Part shown: piece by piece, positions 32,728 through 40,763 of the stretch
Layout: each line of letters starts with the position of its first letter
Position numbering within the stretch: position 1 is the first letter of the stretch
Assembly (NCBI RefSeq): GCF_002284535.1
Contig: NZ_NPKH01000027.1
Location: forward strand, 124,001-188,000
Direction of reading: 5' to 3'
DNA: 64,000 nt
Source: Mesorhizobium wenxiniae
GTDB lineage: Bacteria; Pseudomonadota; Alphaproteobacteria; Rhizobiales; Rhizobiaceae
Made by a program: the position numbers and the translations under genes
The notes under the pieces: generated by a model
Told to the model about the DNA's origin: nothing
Database searches by the model: none
What the model saw: the letters and a program-made list of their open reading frames with translations, nothing else

Positions 32728-33915
32728 TCAGAACTCGATCGCCGCGTAGAACATGGCGAAAAGCCCATCGAGGATGATGACCACGAAGATCGACTTCACC
32801 ACCGAAGCGGTGACGTGTTGTCCCAGCGATTCGGCGCTGCCGCCAACCTTCATGCCTTCGACCGAGGCAATCGTGCCGATGATCATGGCCATGAACGGCG
32901 CCTTGATCAGCCCGGCAAAGATGGTGCTGAGATCGATGGCGACACGCAGCCGGTCGATGAACGCCGCCGGTGCGATGTCGGAGTAGAGCCATGCGGCCAG
33001 GATGCCGCCGCCGAGTGCGGCGAAATTGGCGATGATCGTCAGGCAAGGCAGTGCGATCACCAGCGCGACCAGCCGCGGAAACACCAGCACGCCGATTGGA
33101 TTGAGCCCGATGACCTTCAGCGCGTCGACCTCCTCGCGCATTTTCATCGAGCCGATTTCAGCCGTAATGGCGCTGCCCGAACGGCCGGCGATCATGATCG
33201 CGGTCATCAGCACGCCGAGTTCGCGCAGGATCAGCACGCCGACCAGATCGACGACGAAGATATCGGCGCCGAAATAGCTGAGCTGGTAGGCGCCTTGCTG
33301 GGCGACGATCGCGCCGACGATGGCCGACATCAGCACGACCACCGGGATGGCGCCGACGCCCATGCGATCGATCTGGTTGAAGATCGCCGCGGGATTGACC
33401 GCATGGCCGCGGCCGAGCTTCATCTGCGCGCCGCGTATCGTGGCGCCCAATATGTTCATCGCGGCCAGGAAATCGTCGCGCATTTCATAGACGCGCCGGC
33501 CAACCGCCTCTAGCGCGCGAATGATGATGTTGGGCGGCTTTGTGCCGCCGGAATCGGGTTCGCGCCGGACCGCGTCGCCAACGGCGCCGAGCAGGATCGA
33601 GGCAATCTCGCTTTGCCCTTGCAGCCTGATCTCGACGCCTTTCTTTTCGAAGGCGCTGACCAGGCGGTCGATCAGCCAGGCTCCGGCGGTATCCATCTTC
33701 TCGATATGCGAAAGGTCGAGCGCCAGCGTCTGGAACCCGCTGCGCTTCTCGATCTTGCGCATCTCGGCGTCGACCAGCGTCACGGTGCGCGTCGTCCAGT
33801 TTCCGGAGAAGGCGCAGCCCAGAACGCCACCCTCCTCACCGACCGCGATGCGCGGCTGGTGGTCGGCCTCCTTGGCGGTCGTGCCGCTTGCGTGGCGTTT
33901 GCGGATGGTAAACAT
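32728..33915 (-). CDS. mlaE: STAS-MlaE fusion permease of lipid ABC transporter
   Basis: This 395-residue protein joins an N-terminal STAS-like domain (about 25-125, with LALDLSHIEKMDTAGAWLID) to a MlaE permease (about 150-395). The permease has five to six hydrophobic segments, including AIPVVVLMSAIVGAIVAQQG, LRELGVLMTAIMIAGRSGSA and the cytoplasmic E-rich loop MKMREEVDAL characteristic of MlaE. In E. coli the STAS protein MlaB is separate; here it is fused, so no mlaB gene is needed. ATG 33915 begins the operon, divergent from the dgcA-like gene. Confidence 0.92.
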   Translation of the reverse strand: MFTIRKRHASGTTAKEADHQPRIAVGEEGGVLGCAFSGNWTTRTVTLVDAEMRKIEKRSGFQTLALDLSHIEKMDTAGAWLIDRLVSAFEKKGVEIRLQGQSEIASILLGAVGDAVRREPDSGGTKPPNIIIRALEAVGRRVYEMRDDFLAAMNILGATIRGAQMKLGRGHAVNPAAIFNQIDRMGVGAIPVVVLMSAIVGAIVAQQGAYQLSYFGADIFVVDLVGVLILRELGVLMTAIMIAGRSGSAITAEIGSMKMREEVDALKVIGLNPIGVLVFPRLVALVIALPCLTIIANFAALGGGILAAWLYSDIAPAAFIDRLRVAIDLSTIFAGLIKAPFMAMIIGTIASVEGMKVGGSAESLGQHVTASVVKSIFVVIILDGLFAMFYAAIEF

Positions 33916-34014
33916 GGCGTCCTGTTAGCCTGACGGGCCAATCTGTTTAACCTGACGGAACCCACCTGTCGATTTGCCGACAAGCTCGTTGTCGCACAGC
34001 CGGAGCAGAAAAAT

Positions 34015-34998
34015 ATGGCGCGTGTCATTTCGGTCGAGGCCGAGCGCTTTCCCATCGCCGGGACCTTCACCATTTCGCGCGGTTCGAAAACCGAAGCCGA
34101 GGTTATCACAGTGACGATCCACGAGGACGGCCAGAGCGGGCGCGGCGAATGCGTCCCCTACAAGCGCTATGGCGAAACGATGGACGGTGTGCGCGATGCG
34201 ATCGAGGCGATGCGCGGCGAGATCGCTGGCGGCATCAGCCGGGCCGCGCTGCTCGATGCCATGCGCGCCGGAGCCGCCCGCAATGCCATCGACTGCGCGC
34301 TATGGGACCTGGAGGCGAAGATCACAGGCAAGCCGGTCGCTTTCAGCATCTGCACGGCTCCGCCGAACGCGCTTGAGACGGCCTACACGCTGTCGCTCGG
34401 TGAGCCCGAAGCGATGGCAGCCCAGGCCCGCGCCAACGCCCAGCGCCCGCTGCTCAAGGTCAAGATCGGCGGTGACAACGATATGGCCCGTATCCGCGCG
34501 GTTAGGGAGGCGGCACCGGCGAGCCGCATCATCCTTGACGCTAATGAGGGCTGGAGCGACGACAACATCGTTGCAAATCTCGCCTTTGCCGCCGAATACG
34601 GCATCGCCCTGGTTGAACAGCCGCTGCCGGCGGGCCATGACGGCATCCTTCGCCAAATCGCGCATCCGGTGCCGATCTGCGCCGATGAAAGCGTGCATGA
34701 GGCAGAGGGCCTTGCCTCGCTTGTCGGCCTTTACGATGCCGTCAACATCAAGCTCGACAAGTCGGGCGGTTTGACCGCTGCCCTCATCCTTCGCGATCGC
34801 GCCCGCGTACTTGGTTTTGACGTCATGGTCGGCTGCATGGTCGGCACGTCATTGGCCATGGCGCCGGCCGTGCTCTTGGCGCAGGATGCCGATTTCGTCG
34901 ATCTCGACGGGCCGCTGCTGCTGGCCCGCGACCGTGTTCCCGGTCTCGTCTACCAGGGTTCGCTGGTGTCACCGCCCGATACGACGCTGTGGGGCTGA
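34015..34998 (+). CDS. dgcA: enolase-superfamily epimerase, DgcA/dipeptide epimerase type
   Basis: This 327-residue protein has the N-terminal capping domain and TIM barrel of the muconate lactonising/mandelate racemase group. The acid-base lysines are in LKVKIGG and NIKLDKSGG. The metal ligands are Asp in ILDANEGW, Glu in LVEQPL and Asp in ICADESV. The pattern fits L-Ala-D/L-Glu epimerases and the related N-acetyl-D-Glu racemase DgcA. No dgcN is nearby, and these two functions cannot be separated by eye. It overlaps the convergent MFS gene by 30 bases at its 3-prime end. A role in recycling peptidoglycan peptides or D-glutamate use is inferred. Confidence 0.83.
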   Translation: MARVISVEAERFPIAGTFTISRGSKTEAEVITVTIHEDGQSGRGECVPYKRYGETMDGVRDAIEAMRGEIAGGISRAALLDAMRAGAARNAIDCALWDLEAKITGKPVAFSICTAPPNALETAYTLSLGEPEAMAAQARANAQRPLLKVKIGGDNDMARIRAVREAAPASRIILDANEGWSDDNIVANLAFAAEYGIALVEQPLPAGHDGILRQIAHPVPICADESVHEAEGLASLVGLYDAVNIKLDKSGGLTAALILRDRARVLGFDVMVGCMVGTSLAMAPAVLLAQDADFVDLDGPLLLARDRVPGLVYQGSLVSPPDTTLWG

Positions 34999-36186
34999 AC
35001 GCGCGGCAAGCCCGATCAACGCAAGGCCGATAAGGGCGATCGGGATCATGGCAAAAAAGCCGTCCACGCCGAAGCGGTCATAAAGCCGGCCGGACAAGAG
35101 CGTCACCACGGCCGTAAAAAAGCCGTTGGAGAAATAGGCGATGCCTTGCGCGGCCCCGGTGCGCTCCTCCGCGATCGTCTCACCGATCATTTTCTGCAGG
35201 CCGATCAGCACCAGCGCCACGGAGACCGCATGCAGCGTCTGGACTGCGAAAAATCCGGCGACGCCAAGGCCGAGCGGCCAGATCATGGGGAAGGCAATCC
35301 AGCGCACGATCGCGCCTATCCCGGCCATCGCCATGATCGACACGACCGAGAAGGAGCCGAAAACCCGGGTAAAGACCATGAACATGCCGATCTCGGCCAC
35401 CACGCCCCAACCCCAAAGCAGCCCGACCACCTGATCGCCGATGCCGATCGATTTCCAGTAGATCGACACGAAGCCGTAGAGAAACGCGTGGCTGGCGGTG
35501 ATGACGCCGACGCCGATGGAGAAATACAGGAAATAGGCGTTGAGGAGTTTTGGCGCCGATTGCTGGATGTCGGCCGCCGAAAGCAGCGAGGCACGGCGCG
35601 GACGGCCGAGCCGCGGCGCGATCAATCCGACGACAAGTGCGGCGCCAAACGCCACGAAGATGATCATCGGAACAGCCTGGGCGCCCGTCGCCGACAGGAT
35701 GAAACCGCCCGCAAGATTTGCGCACAGATAGGAGATCGATCCCCATTTGCGCATGCCTGCGTAGTTGGAGCCGAAGCGGCGCACTCCCGACAGTGCCAGC
35801 GAATCGGCAATCGGCGAATGCGGTGTCCAGACCACAGCGAGCGCCAGCGAAACAGCGAGCACCATGGCGTAGCTCGGCGTCAGAAAATAACCGGCGGACA
35901 ACGCCACAGATGCGGCCATCAGCGCGACATAAACATGGGCGCGGTCGCTCGCCCTGTCGGCCAGTGCTGTAAGCAATGGCGTCGTCACCACGCGCAGGAA
36001 CATTGGTGCTGCGAGAATGACCGCTATCTGCTCGGCATCGAAACCCTCTGCCTGCAACCACAGCGGGAAGTACGGCAAATGTATCCCGAGCGGCACGAAA
36101 AGCGTGAAGAAGATCAGGCCCATGCGCAGTTCGAAATGACGCGGCTTGACGAGCTGTTCGGGTGAAAGCGGCGGCAGGGAGGACAT
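34969..36186 (-). CDS. MFS transporter, PPP/HcaT-like
   Basis: This 405-residue inner-membrane protein has about twelve hydrophobic helices and the MFS_1-like pattern of the phenylpropionate permease (HcaT) group: GLIFFTLFVPLGIHLPYFPL at the start, VVWTPHSPIADSLAL in helix 4 and ISYLCANLAGGF in helix 5. The C-terminal half includes HAVSVALVLIGLQKMIGE. The substrate is unknown; aromatic acids or nucleosides are possible from relatives. ATG 36186 is the best start, while the frame continues to 36252 without a family match. Its tail overlaps the convergent dgcA-like gene by 30 bases. Confidence 0.82.
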   Translation of the reverse strand: MSSLPPLSPEQLVKPRHFELRMGLIFFTLFVPLGIHLPYFPLWLQAEGFDAEQIAVILAAPMFLRVVTTPLLTALADRASDRAHVYVALMAASVALSAGYFLTPSYAMVLAVSLALAVVWTPHSPIADSLALSGVRRFGSNYAGMRKWGSISYLCANLAGGFILSATGAQAVPMIIFVAFGAALVVGLIAPRLGRPRRASLLSAADIQQSAPKLLNAYFLYFSIGVGVITASHAFLYGFVSIYWKSIGIGDQVVGLLWGWGVVAEIGMFMVFTRVFGSFSVVSIMAMAGIGAIVRWIAFPMIWPLGLGVAGFFAVQTLHAVSVALVLIGLQKMIGETIAEERTGAAQGIAYFSNGFFTAVVTLLSGRLYDRFGVDGFFAMIPIALIGLALIGLAARSAPQRRIGR

Positions 36187-36314
36187 AACAGGCAATCCGT
36201 CGGCGCAGCGTTCAGCCGAGTCGGTCTGCAGCGCACGCCAATTCCATAACATGCTGAAAAAGTCGGCGGAACCGCTTGGACTAATCCATTAAAGCGAGGT
36301 GAGGTAGGGTTTGG

Positions 36315-37136
36315 TCAGGCAGCCTGGACTGCCCTGCCCTTGATGTCGATCGGCACGAGCACTTCGTTGCCGACCGGGGCCTCCGGCAGGACGTGCGCCC
36401 AGTGCAGGATCTCCATCCGGCCGTCGAAATGCTCGACCACCGCGGTGCAGCTCTCCACCCAATCGCCGGTGTTGATGTATTGCACGTCCTCATAATTTTC
36501 GATCGCGGCATGGTGGATGTGACCACAGATCACGCCGTCGACATGCGAGCGGCGCGCTTCCTCGGTTAGCATGGTCTGGAACGAGCCGATGAAATTTACC
36601 GCCTTTTTGACGTTGACCTTGGCCCAGGACGAAAACGACCAATAAGGCAGGCCAAGCAGTTGGCGAAGCCGCGTCACCACGCGGTTGACGAGCATAGCCG
36701 CGTCGTAGGCATAGTCGCCAAGATAGGCCAGCCAGCGCGCATTGTGGACGACAGTGTCGAACTGGTCGCCATGGATAACAAGAAGATGTTTGCCGTCGGC
36801 GGTCTCGTGAATGGCGCGGTCGGCGACGACGATGCCGCCGAAATGCACGCCTTGGAACTGGCGCGCGAACTCGTCGTGATTGCCGGCGATGTAGGTGATG
36901 CTGGCGCCCTTGCGCGCCTTACGTAGCAATTTCTGGACGACGTCGTTGTGGCTCTGCGGCCAGTGCCAGCTCCGTCTTAGCCGCCAGCCGTCGACGATGT
37001 CGCCGACGAGATAGATGATATCGGCGTCGTGATGGCGCAGGAAATCGATCAGGAACTCGGCCTTCGCCGCCTTCGATCCGAGATGGACGTCGGAGATGAA
37101 CATGCTGCGGAAAGTGCGGGGCTCTGCGCCAGGCAT
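36315..37136 (-). CDS. LpxH-like metallophosphoesterase (UDP-2,3-diacylglucosamine diphosphatase family)
   Basis: This 273-residue calcineurin-like phosphoesterase has the full metal-binding set: DVHLGS, VGDIVDGW, GNHDEF, VIHGDQFD and GHIHHA. It matches the UDP-2,3-diacylglucosamine hydrolase-like family that also contains LpxH. Most alphaproteobacteria are expected to use LpxI for lipid A synthesis, encoded near lpxA/lpxB, so this protein may hydrolyse another diphosphate substrate. ATG 37136 is preceded by GGTGAG. An in-frame upstream extension to 37238 is unlikely. It is divergent from the SDR gene, with 119 bases between the starts. Confidence 0.78.
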   Translation of the reverse strand: MPGAEPRTFRSMFISDVHLGSKAAKAEFLIDFLRHHDADIIYLVGDIVDGWRLRRSWHWPQSHNDVVQKLLRKARKGASITYIAGNHDEFARQFQGVHFGGIVVADRAIHETADGKHLLVIHGDQFDTVVHNARWLAYLGDYAYDAAMLVNRVVTRLRQLLGLPYWSFSSWAKVNVKKAVNFIGSFQTMLTEEARRSHVDGVICGHIHHAAIENYEDVQYINTGDWVESCTAVVEHFDGRMEILHWAHVLPEAPVGNEVLVPIDIKGRAVQAA

Positions 37137-37255
37137 TGGATTCTCACCGTTGCTCTCGTGCAGCCTATGCCCCGATTCATGCAACAACCGTATGACGGTT
37201 GCGATTGGTCCAGCCTCAAGAGTAGGTTGCCGCGCCAATCAAAGGAGAAATCGCC

Positions 37256-38035
37256 ATGGATCTCGGTATTCGCGGAAAAAAGGCCATCGTCTGTGCTTCG
37301 AGCAAAGGACTTGGGCGCGGTTGCGCCATGGCGCTGGCCGAAGCCGGTTGCGATCTGGTCGTCAACGGGCGCAATGCCGACCAATTGGCGAAGACCGCCG
37401 CCGAACTGCGGGAAAGATTTGGCGTCGAGGTCACCGAAATCGTCGGCGACGTGTCGAAGCCCGAGGTGCAAAAGGCGCTGCTTGCCGCCTGTCCCGATCC
37501 CGATATCCTCGTCAACAACAATGGCGGCCCGCCGCTTCGCGATTTCCGCGAACTCGACCGCGAAAAAATCCTCGAAGGCGTCACCCAGAACATGGTGACC
37601 CCGGTCGAACTGGTTCAGGCTGTGATCGACGGCATGGCCGAACGCGGCTTCGGCCGCATCGTCAACATCACCTCGCTGTCGGTCTATGTTCCCATTCCCG
37701 GCCTCGATCTGTCGTCCGGCGCGCGCGCAGGCCTGACTTCGTTCCTGGCCGGCGTCGCGCGGACGGTGATCGACCGCAATGTGACGATCAACAACATGCT
37801 GCCGGGCAAGATCGACACCGATCGGCTGCGCCCCCCGCATGAAGCCGGCACCCCCGAAGATCCGGCTGCTGCCGCCGCACGCAAGACCCAGGCAGCAGCC
37901 AACGTTCCGGCCAAGCGGCTCGGCACGCCGGAGGAATTCGGCCAGATCTGCGCCTTCCTGTGCTCAGTTCATGCCGGCTACCTGACCGGGCAGAACATAC
38001 CGGTCGACGGCGGCGCCTATGTCAGCGCGTTCTAG
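37256..38035 (+). CDS. SDR family protein lacking the catalytic Tyr and Lys
   Basis: The 259-residue protein has the overall short-chain dehydrogenase/reductase fold and is similar to 3-oxoacyl-ACP reductases: a nucleotide-binding loop (CASSKGLGRG, residues 13-22), DILVNNNGGPP (83-93), IVNITSLS with Ser140, and the C-terminal GQNIPVDGGAY. At the expected active site, Tyr is replaced by Ser153 and Lys by Arg157 (DLSSGARAG). The first loop is also not a perfect TGxxxGxG. A subgroup of SDR-like proteins without the tetrad is known, so this is probably a real, intact but atypical enzyme or a binding protein. AAAGGAG precedes ATG 37256. Confidence 0.82.
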   Translation: MDLGIRGKKAIVCASSKGLGRGCAMALAEAGCDLVVNGRNADQLAKTAAELRERFGVEVTEIVGDVSKPEVQKALLAACPDPDILVNNNGGPPLRDFRELDREKILEGVTQNMVTPVELVQAVIDGMAERGFGRIVNITSLSVYVPIPGLDLSSGARAGLTSFLAGVARTVIDRNVTINNMLPGKIDTDRLRPPHEAGTPEDPAAAAARKTQAAANVPAKRLGTPEEFGQICAFLCSVHAGYLTGQNIPVDGGAYVSAF

Positions 38036-38514
38036 TACCGAACGCTTGATACCCGCTGGGAACGCCGCGAGACGATCGTGACGGCTCTGAAGCAGGCCTT
38101 GCAGTTGGCCGTCGTCATGGATCATACCTGTCGCAGAAGTCGGGTGCAGAACTGAATTTCGCGACAGATCATAATTGGCAGCCGAGGCCGATCGCGCCTA
38201 TCGCCACGATACCGATGCGACCTCGTGAAGATCAAGATCTGAAGCTTGGTCGTCGGTCCGCAGATACGGGCGCGTGCGATCGTGGTGCAGCAGAAAAGTG
38301 GTCGGCCGGTTCAGTTTGAGCTGATGGCTGACGAACGGTCGATGGCGACGCCGCTGTTTCGCGCGGCGCGAGGGAGGTGAGCAGGCTTCTGCCGTGCCAG
38401 ACCATAAGGAGCCGATTTATCGTCCGAAGTCTCAAAGACATCGGCTGCGCTGGCGAGGGGCGGGTGTGGTGTTGAGCAGCTGGGCTATGATGGCCCCTGC
38501 CCGCGCTGGCCGCC
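38036..38514. other. gene-free stretch with integrase remnant
   Basis: About 480 bases between the SDR and MBL-fold genes. The central part (38216-38380) is a recognisable tyrosine-recombinase fragment. The flanks contain short frames with no domain. This looks like the scar of an element that has largely decayed. Confidence 0.55.
38216..38380 (+). pseudogene. tyrosine recombinase (phage-type integrase) remnant
   Basis: In one plus-strand frame the sequence reads CDLVKIKI, a stop codon, then SLVVGPQIRARAIVVQQKSG and RPVQFELMADERS. It matches the central core segment of the integrases common in rhizobia, in which this arginine-rich strand is followed by the QQKTGRPVQFE block. The reading is interrupted by the TGA after KIKI and ends at a stop near 38380. 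The catalytic HxxR and Tyr parts are absent. It is a decayed fragment and marks past integration nearby. Confidence 0.6.
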
Positions 38515-39483
38515 CTACAGTGCATAGGGCCATTCTTCCGGCACGAAGCGATAGGCGTCGCCATCGCGCGCCACATGGCCGATGCCGGGGAACGGCAAAT
38601 GCATGCCGGCGATCAGCATCCGGTCAGCAGCGACCCGGTCGAGCGTCCGCTTGCGCGTTTCGGCAGCCAGCTTGGAATCGACATCGAAGGCGATGCTCCA
38701 GTCCGGGCGCGCGAACTGGTAGGTCGCCATATGCACGACATCGCCCCAGATGAACAGTGCCTCGCCGTCCGATTCCACGATGAAGCCGGCATGGCCCGGA
38801 GTGTGGCCGGGCAGCGGCACGGTGCGGATCGCGCCCACCGCCTCGCCTTCGCCAGCCACCTGCCGCACGCGGTTCGCATAGGCGGCGGCGGCCTGGCGGG
38901 CGCCGATGAAGAACGGCCTTGCCCCATCCGGCGCCTGGTTCATGTTCGCGTCGTCATGCCAAAAGGCGTAATCGGCGGCGGTGACGATGAGCTCGGCATT
39001 GGGAAACAGCGCCTGGCCGGCGGGAGTCAGGACGCCGTTGATATGGTCGGGATGCATGTGGGTAATCAGCAACGTGTCGATCTGGTCCGGAGAAACGCCC
39101 GCCGCCTCGATAGCGGCCGGAAGTCGGCCGAGTGACGGGCCCATGCTGTCCGACGTACCGGCGTCGACGAGCACCAGACGGTCGCCCAGATTGATGAGAT
39201 AGGCATTGACCGGTGCGCGGTGCGGTCCGGGCTTCTGGAAGCTGGCCTCAGCCAGCCGCTCCGCATCGGCCTCAGCGAGTCCGATGACCAGCTCGGAACC
39301 AATGTCGATATAGCCGTCTAGTAGCGCCGTAACCTGGACCGATCCCACATTGCGGCGCAGCGCGCCAAGCGTTGCGGCGTCGACCAGCGGCGCGCGGGCC
39401 AACGCCGGAACGGAGACATTGGCTAGGAGAGTGCCGCCGGCTAAGCCGGCACCGGCGAGAAAATGACGGCGGGAAAGCGGCAT
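38515..39483 (-). CDS. Tat-exported MBL-fold metallohydrolase
   Basis: This 322-residue protein opens with a Tat signal (MPLSRRHFLAGAGLAGGTLL, cleavage near ALARA) and has a metallo-beta-lactamase fold. The metal-binding motif is ITHMHPDHINGV, with further ligands His in PLPGHTPGH, Asp in FIWGDVVH and His in AGMHLPFPG. Relatives include lactonases and other periplasmic hydrolases; no substrate is evident. It is divergent from a LysR regulator gene 139 bases away, the usual layout of a regulator and its target. Confidence 0.85.
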   Translation of the reverse strand: MPLSRRHFLAGAGLAGGTLLANVSVPALARAPLVDAATLGALRRNVGSVQVTALLDGYIDIGSELVIGLAEADAERLAEASFQKPGPHRAPVNAYLINLGDRLVLVDAGTSDSMGPSLGRLPAAIEAAGVSPDQIDTLLITHMHPDHINGVLTPAGQALFPNAELIVTAADYAFWHDDANMNQAPDGARPFFIGARQAAAAYANRVRQVAGEGEAVGAIRTVPLPGHTPGHAGFIVESDGEALFIWGDVVHMATYQFARPDWSIAFDVDSKLAAETRKRTLDRVAADRMLIAGMHLPFPGIGHVARDGDAYRFVPEEWPYAL

Positions 39484-39622
39484 TGCATCGTCTCCAGCTT
39501 GGGGATCCAGAGCTCCAGGCGGAGCAAGGCGGATCTATGTCATAGGCTCAGCTTTTTGAACTTGCCGATTCCTTATATGTCTTATTACTCTTGTTTATTA
39601 ATCACGACGGAGGGTTGCCATC

Positions 39623-40540
39623 ATGGACCGCTTGACCGAGCTGACCAGCTTCGTACGCGCCTGCGATACCGCCAGCTTCTCGGCGGCAGCGCGCGAGTTG
39701 GGCTTGAGCCAGCCGGCCGTCAGCCAGCAGATCCGCGCACTGGAAAAGCGTCTAGGCGTCCGGCTCTTTGACCGTACGACCCGCCATGTTTCGCCAACGG
39801 AAGCCGGCCGGCGTTATCTGGAGCGCGCCCGCGACATCATTGAGCGCATTGAGGAGGCGGACCGCAGCGTCGGCTGCCTCGAATCGAAGATGTGCGGACG
39901 TCTCGCCGTCGGCGCGCCGGCCAGCTTCGGCGCCGGCGTGCTTGGCAGCTATCTGATCGAGTTCAAGCGCGCCTATCCGGAACTGTTGCTCGACGTGGCG
40001 CTGACCGACAGTTTCGTCGATGTGATCGCAGAGGGGCTCGACGTGGCGATCCGTATGGGGACCATCGATGACAACCGGCTGATCGTGCGCAAGCTCGGCG
40101 TGATCGGGCGCTGCCTCGCGGCGACGCCAGAGTATCTCGACCGCCGGGGCCGGCCGCGGCGCCCGGAAGATCTCGCCGACCATGATTATCTGCTTTACGC
40201 CCACATCCGGAAGCGCGATGTCGTGCCGCTCACCGGCCCGGGCGGCGAAAAGGCCGAGGTGCGAATCCGGCCGGCCATGCGCTCTGACAATTCGCTGCTC
40301 AATCATCAGGCGTTGCTGTCCGGCGTCGGCATCGGCCTCGGGCACAGGGTGATACTCGATCCGCTCATCGCCGAAGGCTTGCTCGAACATGTGCTGCCGG
40401 ACTGGCACTATGCGTCGCACCATGTGCATGCGGTCTATCCATCGAACCGCTTCATTCCGTTGAAGGTCAGGCGGTTCGTTGCCGGCTTCGCCGACCACCT
40501 CGCCGCGATGGGTGCGCTCATCGATGACAAAAAAGCATGA
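39623..40540 (+). CDS. LysR family transcriptional regulator
   Basis: This 305-residue protein has an N-terminal winged helix-turn-helix (LTSFVRACDTASFSAAAREL, GLSQPAVSQQIRALEKRLGV, LFDRTTRHVSPTEAG) and a substrate-binding effector domain from about residue 90. GGAGG lies upstream of ATG 39623. It is divergent from the MBL-fold hydrolase gene, which it probably controls. The gap holds an 11-base palindrome CTATGTCATAG at 39535-39545 as one possible site, without further support. Confidence 0.9.
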   Translation: MDRLTELTSFVRACDTASFSAAARELGLSQPAVSQQIRALEKRLGVRLFDRTTRHVSPTEAGRRYLERARDIIERIEEADRSVGCLESKMCGRLAVGAPASFGAGVLGSYLIEFKRAYPELLLDVALTDSFVDVIAEGLDVAIRMGTIDDNRLIVRKLGVIGRCLAATPEYLDRRGRPRRPEDLADHDYLLYAHIRKRDVVPLTGPGGEKAEVRIRPAMRSDNSLLNHQALLSGVGIGLGHRVILDPLIAEGLLEHVLPDWHYASHHVHAVYPSNRFIPLKVRRFVAGFADHLAAMGALIDDKKA

Positions 40541-40763
40541 ACATCCAAGGAAACGGCGCCGGCCTAGCGAAGTCTGACGTTTGTACGCGCAGGGAAATGG
40601 CGGAGACGGGAGAGTCGAGATGTGGCGCGGCGGAGATAGGCGTAGCCCCGCAACCGCGCGGTGAGTAGCTATCGGGTGGAAGGTAGCCGCAAAGCCTGGA
40701 AGCGGTCGACCTGACACCTTTGCGGCTGCTGCTCCCGCAGGACACATGAACTACCCTTCATGG

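Noticed and set aside
31929..33513. Long plus-strand frames opposite mlaF and mlaE
   Set aside because: They are antisense to two well-supported transporter genes and are rich in residues typical of reversed GC-rich codons.
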